Assembly (NCBI GenBank): GCA_021813225.1
Contig: JAKALH010000054.1
Span: forward strand, 1 to 10,891
Source of the DNA: Chloroflexota bacterium
GTDB lineage: Bacteria; Chloroflexota; Anaerolineae; J036; Brachytrichaceae
Direction of reading: 5' to 3'
DNA length: 10,891 bases
Position 1 is the first letter of the stretch, and the number at the start of each line of letters is the position of its first letter. The notes beneath the pieces are model-generated. The model worked only from the letters and a program-made list of their open reading frames with translations, had not been told where the DNA came from and did no database searches. Below are positions 6,540 through 10,891 of this stretch, one piece after another. Made by a program: the position numbers and the translations under genes.

Positions 6540-7271
6540 TTAAAACTTCACGTTGGGGGCGATCTGCGCGAATATCTTCTTGAAGTCATCGGCATTGAGC
6601 GTGCCGGGGTACATCTTGCCGTTGACGAAGAAGGTGGGCGTCTGAGTCACACCGCGGTTCTCGCTGGCGGTGCGCTCCTGCAGCGCCTTCTGCGCATACT
6701 TGCCGGAGTCATAACAGGCGTTGAATTGCGTCATGTCCAGCCCGGCGGCGGCGGCAATCCGCTTCAGGCGGTCTTTACTGAAAGCGCCCTGGTTCTCGCC
6801 GTTCTGGTTGGCGAACAGCGCGTTATGCATCTGCCAGAATTTGTTCTGGTCGACGGCGCACAGCGCGGCGGCTGCGGCATCCAGCGATTCCTGCCCGATG
6901 AAGGAGATGGCACGCACCTCGTAGCGCACCTTGCCGGTCGCGGCGAACGCCTGTATCACGCCGGCCTCGAAGTTGCGGTTATACGCGCCGCAGGCCGGGC
7001 ATTGATAATCCAGATATTCCTCGATCTTGATCGGCGCGTCGGCCGGCCCCCAGGCGCGCGCATTGGCTTCGGCGTTCGGCGGCAGGGGATGGTCGGGCGC
7101 GACCACGGGAGACTGCGCGACGGTCGTCGCCGCGCTGCCGTTGCGGCCGCTGATGATGACGGCGCCTCCCAGCACCACTACAGCGATGACGACAATGATC
7201 CCAAGGATGAGCAGGGTCTGCTTGCGTTCCTGCTGGCGGCGGCGTTCGATCAATTCACGGCGTTTGGACAT
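6540..7271 (-). CDS. Membrane-anchored DsbA-family thiol oxidoreductase (thioredoxin-like)
   Basis: The 243-residue protein starts with a very basic cytoplasmic segment (residues 1-17, RRRQQERKQ) and one membrane helix (about 19-41), then a low-complexity linker and a DsbA/thioredoxin_4 fold facing outside. The active site is C91-P-A-C94 in YLDYQCPACG and the cis-proline loop is TQTPTFFVNG with Pro212. Two further cysteines, Cys138 and Cys186, may form a second structural disulphide. It would introduce or rearrange disulphides in exported proteins. ATG 7271 is preceded by AAGGAG with a 12-nt spacer. The gene starts 23 nt after the GNAT stop codon, indicating cotranscription. No DsbB or VKOR partner is visible in the window. 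Confidence 0.92.
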   Translation of the reverse strand: MSKRRELIERRRQQERKQTLLILGIIVVIAVVVLGGAVIISGRNGSAATTVAQSPVVAPDHPLPPNAEANARAWGPADAPIKIEEYLDYQCPACGAYNRNFEAGVIQAFAATGKVRYEVRAISFIGQESLDAAAAALCAVDQNKFWQMHNALFANQNGENQGAFSKDRLKRIAAAAGLDMTQFNACYDSGKYAQKALQERTASENRGVTQTPTFFVNGKMYPGTLNADDFKKIFAQIAPNVKF

Positions 7272-7294
7272 GTTACAACATCACTCCTTATCAA

Positions 7295-8002
7295 TCATCT
7301 CAAACTCATCGCCCCGCTCAACTCCCAGGCACCCGTGTCGCGGTAGCCCAGGCGCTGCGCCAGACGCTGTGAGGGGATATTATCCTCGGCAACGGAGTAC
7401 AGGGGGATGCGGTTCATGTCCAGCAACTGGCTACTCAGCGCGGACACGACCGACTTGCCCAGGCCGCGGTTGCGCAAATTCTCGGCCACGCGCACATATA
7501 TCTCGCCATAGCGCGACGATATCCAGGTCGTCCCGGCTTCGGCGGCCCACGATTCGTCGCGGGCGCGGATGCCCACGCGCAACAGCCCTTCCGGCGAGCG
7601 GGTGGTCTGCACCAGGATATTCACGATCGGCTTGAAATCGCCGCGCGCCAGCGTGTAGATGCGGTTGGTCAACTCGCCGTACAGATAGGCGACCTGGTCG
7701 ATATCGTTGCGCAGCGTGACCGGCGCGCTGAACAGATACTGCCGCCCGGGCGCCAGCGATTCGTGCAGCGCGGCGTGCAGGGCGCCGGTGTCGTCGCCGC
7801 GCATCACCGCCAGCGGGCGGAACAGATCGATGCCGGTCTGGCATACTGCGACGAACGCGACGGCGCGCCCGCGCCCGTCGGTCTTCACCACCAGGCGGGT
7901 GCGGCGGGCGTCGTGCTCCAGCGCGAAGTAGGCGGCCAGCGCGTCGGCAGGCTGCGACGTCAACAGCGCGGTGATCTGCGTGCGCGTCTGGCTAACAGTC
8001 AT
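7295..8002 (-). CDS. GNAT-family N-acetyltransferase
   Basis: The 235-residue protein has a C-terminal GNAT core. Strand 4 (GEIYVRVAENL, about 166-176) runs into the acetyl-CoA pyrophosphate-binding loop RNRGLGK (177-183). This is followed by the helix SVVSALSSQLLD, then the motif-B region EDNIPSQRLAQRLGY (206-220) with Asn208, as in GNAT enzymes that place an N-x3-S/A step after strand 5. The N-terminal 120 residues are less conserved and may be a second, degenerate GNAT half or a substrate-recognition domain. The acceptor substrate cannot be deduced. ATG 8002 is the only start after an in-frame stop; it lacks a clear Shine-Dalgarno sequence. It lies 87 nt downstream of the TPR gene and 23 nt upstream of the DsbA-type gene, probably in one operon, although a functional link is not obvious. 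Confidence 0.88.
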   Translation of the reverse strand: MTVSQTRTQITALLTSQPADALAAYFALEHDARRTRLVVKTDGRGRAVAFVAVCQTGIDLFRPLAVMRGDDTGALHAALHESLAPGRQYLFSAPVTLRNDIDQVAYLYGELTNRIYTLARGDFKPIVNILVQTTRSPEGLLRVGIRARDESWAAEAGTTWISSRYGEIYVRVAENLRNRGLGKSVVSALSSQLLDMNRIPLYSVAEDNIPSQRLAQRLGYRDTGAWELSGAMSLR

Positions 8003-8089
8003 GGAAAATCCGATTGATGCACAACAGGCGTTTCATGAGCCTCAATGGTAATACAGTCGGGCGCGCGCCGGGCTGCTTCAATGCAGGCT

Positions 8090-9250
8090 CTACTGGCTGC
8101 AGCGCTTCAGGCCCACCTTCACCTTGTTCTGGATGTCCTGGTCGGCGGGCGCCAGGAGAGCAGCCTGGTTGAAGATGCCCACGGCGCTTGAGCAGTTGTT
8201 CGTCAGTTGCAGCGCGAAGCCGTAGTTGAGGTAATCCACCGCTGTGAGCGACTGGCTGAGCGCCTGGCTGGTGGACAGCGCGCGGTTGTAATCGACAACC
8301 GCCGCCTCGTACTTGTTGACCTGAAAGTCCAGCACGCCCATGCGCGTCCACGCGGTGACGCGCAGCGGGTCGAGTTCGATGGCCTTGTTCAAGGCCTGGC
8401 GCGACAAATCGTATTCCCCGATGGCAAAATACGAGCCGCCCAGGCGGTCATAGGCTTCGGCGTTCAGCGGGTCGACTGCGATGGCGCGTTTGAAATACAG
8501 GATGGCTTTGGGCACCTGCCCGATGACGACGTACGAACGCCCCGTGGCGATGAGCACATGCGGCATGTTGGGGTTCAGGTCCAGGGTTTTCTCGTAATAG
8601 TAAATGGCTTCGGTGTAGCTGCCGGATTGCTCGTAGTTGTAGGCCAGGTCGCGCATGGCGTCTTCATTCCTGGGGTCCAGTTGCAGCGCCTGCTGCGCCG
8701 ACGCGCGCCCGCTGCGGAAATCGCCGCTGTCCGTCTGCACCTCAGACAGGTAGGCGAAGGCCATGGAACTTTTCGGGTCGAGTTCGGTGGCCTTCTGGCA
8801 GATGGGCAATGCTTCAGCATAGCGCGCCTGCCAGTCGATGGCCATGCACAGCACCGCCGTGGCCGGGGCGTTCTGCGCGTCAATCTCCAGTGCCTTGCGG
8901 GCGCGCTGTTCGGCTTTGGGCGCCTGGCCCAGGAAGACCATCAGGCGCGCTTCAAAGGCCAGCAGGCTGGCGTCGTTGGGGCGTCGCCGGCTGGCCTGCT
9001 CGTAAAAACCGACGGCGCTGCGGTAATCGCCCTTGCGGTAGGCTTCTTCGGCCAGGGATATGAAATCTTCCACGCTGCGGGTGGGGGTCACCGTGGGCAG
9101 ATTCGTGGCATTCTGCGGTGAAAGTCCGAGTCCGTTGCCCAGCCTTTGCTGGACGAGGGCGTAACCGCCAATCAGAACGACGCCTATCAGCAGCAGGATC
9201 AGCCAGGTTGACCCGCCGCTGCTGCGGCGCCGTTTGTTCCCGATATACAC
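8090..9250 (-). CDS. Membrane-anchored TPR-repeat protein
   Basis: The 386-residue protein has a basic N-terminus (KRRR), one transmembrane helix (about 14-34), a Pro/Thr linker (about 45-58) and then consecutive tetratricopeptide repeats from about residue 60 to 373. The 34-residue period is directly visible: Pro residues ending each unit fall at 91, 159, 193, 227, 261 and 295 (LDPK, LDPR, LNPN, VDPL, LDPL), with a less regular unit near 125 and a final repeat after a short insertion near 330-340. TPR arrays are protein-protein scaffolds; the partner is unknown. The start is GTG at 9248-9250. An in-frame stop lies 8 codons upstream and I see no ribosome binding site, so initiation could be leaderless or further in. 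It is followed by the GNAT and DsbA-type genes. Confidence 0.9.
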   Translation of the reverse strand: MYIGNKRRRSSGGSTWLILLLIGVVLIGGYALVQQRLGNGLGLSPQNATNLPTVTPTRSVEDFISLAEEAYRKGDYRSAVGFYEQASRRRPNDASLLAFEARLMVFLGQAPKAEQRARKALEIDAQNAPATAVLCMAIDWQARYAEALPICQKATELDPKSSMAFAYLSEVQTDSGDFRSGRASAQQALQLDPRNEDAMRDLAYNYEQSGSYTEAIYYYEKTLDLNPNMPHVLIATGRSYVVIGQVPKAILYFKRAIAVDPLNAEAYDRLGGSYFAIGEYDLSRQALNKAIELDPLRVTAWTRMGVLDFQVNKYEAAVVDYNRALSTSQALSQSLTAVDYLNYGFALQLTNNCSSAVGIFNQAALLAPADQDIQNKVKVGLKRCSQ

Positions 9251-9279
9251 AACAATAATGTTAGCATAGAGCGGCTATG

Positions 9280-9311
9280 CAAGCAGCAGCGCCAGTTGGC
9301 GCTGCTGCTTG
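9280..9311 (-). terminator. Perfect 15-bp hairpin after the 84-residue gene
   Basis: Arms caagcagcagcgcca (9280-9294) and tggcgctgctgcttg (9297-9311) are exact reverse complements around a 2-nt centre, beginning 25 nt after the stop codon at 9336. No T-run follows in the minus direction, so it is not a textbook intrinsic terminator. Its position between two minus-strand genes suggests an RNA 3'-end or stability element. Confidence 0.5.
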
Positions 9312-9335
9312 AGATATCAGTGTGTTGCAATCGTA

Positions 9336-9590
9336 TCAGACGACCTTTTCGGCAGCAGCTTCAATCAGCATCTCGCCAAGCAACTGCTCCACGGCCATGG
9401 TGTGGCTGTCGAAACCGTGCACCTTGAAGTATTCCGAATTGCAGTCCCAGTTGCCGTGGTCATAAGTAACGATATATTCGCCGTTGTCACCGCGAACAAC
9501 CACCTGGAAATTGAGGAACTTAAACCGATCTCGTTCTTGTGCGTAGCGATGCGCCTTTTCTACCTTGCCGATGTGGCTCGAGTCCATCAT
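9336..9590 (-). CDS. 84-residue conserved-looking small protein, degenerate SWIM-type zinc-finger-like
   Basis: A soluble protein with no signal peptide or membrane segment. The start region MMDSSHIGKVEKAHRYAQERDR is followed by a beta-rich segment (FLNFQVVVRGDNGEYIVTY, 26-44) and then GNWDCNSEYFKVHGFDSHTMAVEQLLGEML. The last part has the layout of a SWIM motif (CxC...CxH), but only Cys50 and His63 remain; the other ligand positions are Ser52 and Asp61. I recall similar small proteins in Chloroflexota with the cysteines intact, but cannot check this. SWIM motifs bind zinc and often nucleic acid or protein; function here is unknown. Start choice is supported by GGAGG with 7-nt spacing to ATG 9590; a second ATG follows immediately. 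It has its own promoter and an attenuator-like leader. Confidence 0.8.
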   Translation of the reverse strand: MMDSSHIGKVEKAHRYAQERDRFKFLNFQVVVRGDNGEYIVTYDHGNWDCNSEYFKVHGFDSHTMAVEQLLGEMLIEAAAEKVV

Positions 9591-9597
9591 AACTAAA

Positions 9598-9602
9598 CCT
9601 CC
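9598..9602 (-). promoter_or_regulatory. Strong ribosome binding site of the 84-residue gene
   Basis: GGAGG on the minus strand lies 7 nt before ATG 9590. It fixes the start of the small gene and sits immediately downstream of the intrinsic terminator, so translation requires transcription to read through that terminator. Confidence 0.8.
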
Positions 9603-9610
9603 AGTGATAT

Positions 9611-9649
9611 AAACAAAAAGGCACGTTCCGCATTCAGCGAAGCGTGCCT
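9611..9649 (-). terminator. Intrinsic terminator in the leader of the 84-residue gene
   Basis: On the minus strand, AGGCACGCTTCGC pairs with GCGGAACGTGCCT (9619-9649; 13-bp stem with one mismatch and one wobble, 5-nt loop). It is followed directly by TTTTTGTTT (9611-9619). This is the most canonical terminator in the window, yet it lies upstream of the gene's ribosome binding site and no complete gene ends just before it. That placement fits transcription attenuation or the 3' end of a small RNA. Confidence 0.8.
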
Positions 9650-9732
9650 GGTTTCGTGTAACTGGTCGATCCGTTCAAAATTATGTTCACCTGTGGGAAC
9701 AAGGTGAGGGATACTCTGGCTGGCAAGTACAT
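9634..9732 (-). CDS. Possible 32-codon leader ORF ending in the terminator loop
   Basis: ATG 9732 would lie only about 3 nt from the predicted transcription start, so translation would be nearly leaderless. The frame encodes MYLPARVSLTLFPQVNII and 14 more residues, and its TGA (9634-9636) falls in the loop of the intrinsic terminator. A ribosome reaching the stop would cover the hairpin. There is no run of one regulatory amino acid, and no Shine-Dalgarno sequence, so coding is unproven and chance is quite possible. Confidence 0.2.
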   Translation of the reverse strand: MYLPARVSLTLFPQVNIILNGSTSYTKPGTLR

Positions 9733-9741
9733 CCTGATTTG

Positions 9742-9769
9742 ATTGTATAGCAATCCGCAGGGGTGTCAA
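9742..9769 (-). promoter_or_regulatory. Sigma70-type promoter for the 84-residue gene and its leader
   Basis: On the minus strand, a perfect -35 TTGACA (9764-9769) is followed after 16 bp by -10 TACAAT (9742-9747, five of six consensus positions). This is the best promoter match in the window. Transcription would begin near 9735 and run through the leader into the small gene. Confidence 0.75.
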
Positions 9770-9786
9770 CTTCGAAAATCGCGTCG

Positions 9787-9827
9787 GCGGCGACACGTAG
9801 GGCAACCGGTCGCCGCGCCTGTTTTTC
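9787..9827 (+). other. 8-bp inverted repeat followed by a T-run
   Basis: gcggcgac (9787-9794) and gtcgccgc (9809-9816) are exact reverse complements separated by 14 nt. A short T-run (gttttt) follows on the plus strand. No plus-strand gene ends here, so a terminator role is doubtful. It may be a weak hairpin in the upstream region of phytoene synthase or a regulatory site between the divergent promoters. Confidence 0.25.
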
Positions 9828-9955
9828 CGCGAAAAAACCGCTATTTTCGAGCGATCGTATCCGCCTTTCTGGCGAGCCGATTTTCATTTTGGCAGGCCTG
9901 GTATTTAATATCTGGTACGCGCCGGAATCGGCGATACAGACAGGACATAGCAACC

Positions 9956-10873
9956 ATGATTCAACGTGCCCGACTGTCCTCATCATACTGGGGAGCCAGC
10001 CTCAAACTCGACGATGCCTACGGCCTGTGCGCCGCCGTCACGTGCGAGCATTCCAAGTCGTTTTATCTGAGTACCGCCCTGCTGCCGCGCGAGCAGCGCC
10101 GCGCCATCCGCGCCTTCTACGCCTTCTGCCGCGCCGCCGACGACATAGCCGATGCGCCGCTGCCCGGCACCGGCGCCGCCAGCCGCCTGGCCGACTGGCG
10201 CACCCGCTCGCGGCTGCCCGGCCCCGCGCAGGACAACCCGATTCTATCGGCGTGGGCCGATACGCGCGACCGCTACGGCGTGCCGCAGCAATACATCGAG
10301 GAACTGATCGACGGCTGCGAGATGGACCTGCACGTGCGCCGCTACGAGACTTTCGCCGCGCTGCAGGACTACTGCTACCGGGTCGCCAGCACCGTGGGGC
10401 TGGTCTCCATGCAGATCATCGGCACCGTCAGCGCCGACCCCGCGCGGCGCGCGCGCGCCGCCGCTTCGGCCATCCGCCTGGGCATCGCGCTGCAGTTGAC
10501 CAATATCCTGCGCGACGTGGGCGAAGACCTGGCGCTGGGGCGCATCTACCTGCCGCAGGAAGACCTGCGCCGTTTCGGCTACGGCGAGAGCGACCTGCGC
10601 CATGGCGTCGTCGACGACCGCTTCCGCGCCCTGATGCGTTTCGAAATCGCTCGTGCGCAGGCAATTTACGAGCGCGATTATCATGCCATCGCCTGGCTGA
10701 AGCCGGAAGGCCGCCTGGCCGTCGGCGCGGCCATCTCGCTGTACCGCAACATCCTCGACTGCATCGCCGCGAACGACTACGACGTGTTCCGCCGGCGCGC
10801 CCACCTCAGCCTGCCGGCCAAGCTGTGCCGCCTGCCCGCCATCTACCGGCGCGTGCGCGCGTTGTGCGCGTAA
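9956..10873 (+). CDS. crtB: Phytoene synthase (squalene/phytoene synthase family, CrtB type)
   Basis: The 305-residue enzyme should condense two geranylgeranyl diphosphates head-to-head to phytoene, the first committed carotenoid step. SKSFY (33-37), the first Asp-rich motif DDIAD (62-66, in FCRAADDIAD) and the second DVGED (187-191) are intact. Residues 175-200 (LGIALQLTNILRDVGEDLAL, then GRIYLP) fit the family's second signature. The C-terminal NDYDVFRRRA region favours CrtB over the hopanoid-pathway homologues HpnC/HpnD, which remain the main alternative. ATG 9956 is chosen because length and N-terminus then match the family and AGGA lies about 10 nt upstream; the frame is open for 71 more codons but those are unlike the family. 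It is the only plus-strand gene. A purine-rich stretch after its stop may be the ribosome site of a following gene outside the window. Confidence 0.92.
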   Translation: MIQRARLSSSYWGASLKLDDAYGLCAAVTCEHSKSFYLSTALLPREQRRAIRAFYAFCRAADDIADAPLPGTGAASRLADWRTRSRLPGPAQDNPILSAWADTRDRYGVPQQYIEELIDGCEMDLHVRRYETFAALQDYCYRVASTVGLVSMQIIGTVSADPARRARAAASAIRLGIALQLTNILRDVGEDLALGRIYLPQEDLRRFGYGESDLRHGVVDDRFRALMRFEIARAQAIYERDYHAIAWLKPEGRLAVGAAISLYRNILDCIAANDYDVFRRRAHLSLPAKLCRLPAIYRRVRALCA

Positions 10874-10891
10874 CGAAGTCAGAGGGTAGAG

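Larger units (their letters stand above)
9611..9735 (-). ncRNA. Candidate structured leader RNA or small RNA upstream of the 84-residue gene
   Basis: A predicted transcript of about 125 nt starts near 9735, 6-7 nt past the -10 box, and ends at the T-run of the terminator. Besides the terminator stem it can form GGA-TACT with AGTA-TCC (7 bp, 2-nt bulge) at the 5' end. It can also form TCACCT with AGGTGA (6 bp), which competes with a TGTTC/GAACA pairing in the same place. I recognise no known riboswitch or T-box core (there is no AGGGTGGNACCGCG-type element). It is supported by promoter and terminator placement only. Confidence 0.4.
9591..9955. other. 365-bp divergent intergenic region
   Basis: The region separates the leftward 84-residue gene from rightward phytoene synthase. 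Its left part holds the leader, terminator and promoter of the small gene (9591-9769). Its right part (9770-9955) holds an inverted repeat near 9787-9816 and A/T tracts near 9822-9837. A weak AT-rich promoter-like segment (TAATAT near 9906, poor -35) may serve phytoene synthase. The phytoene synthase frame stays open through most of this region, but the sequence there is unlike the enzyme family. Confidence 0.6.

Noticed and set aside
7992..8036. A 14-codon frame (MKRLLCINRIFHDC) overlapping the GNAT start
   Set aside because: It could couple translation into the GNAT gene, which has a weak ribosome site, but it is too short to distinguish from chance.
9611..9735. T-box or other known riboswitch in the leader of the small gene
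   Set aside because: No T-box core sequence or other riboswitch signature that I recognise; retained only as an unclassified leader RNA candidate.
9593..9805. A 70-codon minus-strand frame ending 2 nt before the 84-residue gene
   Set aside because: Its start lies upstream of the strong promoter at 9742-9769 and the transcribed part has no early start codon, so it would not be translated from that transcript.
9743..9955. A 71-codon upstream extension of phytoene synthase
   Set aside because: It would make the enzyme too long, its Arg-rich sequence is unlike the family, it overlaps the divergent promoter, and ATG 9956 has a plausible ribosome site.

Overview
The window reads as a bacterial chromosome fragment, most likely from the phylum Chloroflexota (Anaerolineae-like). 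That is an inference from four things: GC-rich coding sequence; a twin-arginine-type lipoprotein signal followed by a Thr/Ala/Pro repeat linker on a family-5 solute-binding protein; a very large soluble hybrid histidine kinase that joins a periplasmic-binding-protein fold, GAF, kinase, receiver and AraC modules; and a CrtB-type phytoene synthase. There are no rRNA or tRNA genes, CRISPR arrays, transposases or phage genes.

Layout. All genes but the last lie on the minus strand, so they are read here from right to left. At the right end, phytoene synthase (9956-10873, plus strand) diverges from a gene for an 84-residue protein (9336-9590). The 84-residue gene has a well-formed sigma70-type promoter (9742-9769) and a roughly 125-nt leader ending in a classical intrinsic terminator (9611-9649) just before its ribosome binding site. 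Next come a TPR-repeat membrane-anchored protein (8090-9250), a GNAT acetyltransferase (7295-8002) and a membrane-anchored DsbA-type thiol oxidoreductase (6540-7271), probably one transcription unit ending at a perfect 15-bp hairpin (6462-6493).

The left half is a signalling and transport block: the 1094-residue hybrid kinase (3043-6327), a stand-alone receiver protein whose phospho-acceptor Asp is replaced by Glu (2413-2787), an OppD/DppD-type ABC ATPase that overlaps the receiver gene by 16 nt (1376-2428), and the first 398 codons of a family-5 solute-binding lipoprotein that runs off the left edge (1-1196). The permeases and second ATPase expected for such a transporter are not in the window.

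How the genes may work together (inference): the kinase has no visible signal peptide or membrane segment, so its ligand-binding domain probably senses a cytoplasmic solute. Its receiver and AraC domains could then control transcription of nearby transporter genes without a separate response regulator. The Glu-substituted receiver, overlapping the ATPase gene, may be a phosphorylation-independent partner of the kinase or of the transporter. The two points most worth following up are this pseudo-receiver/kinase/transporter arrangement and the attenuator-like leader in front of the gene for a small protein that looks like a degenerate SWIM zinc finger.
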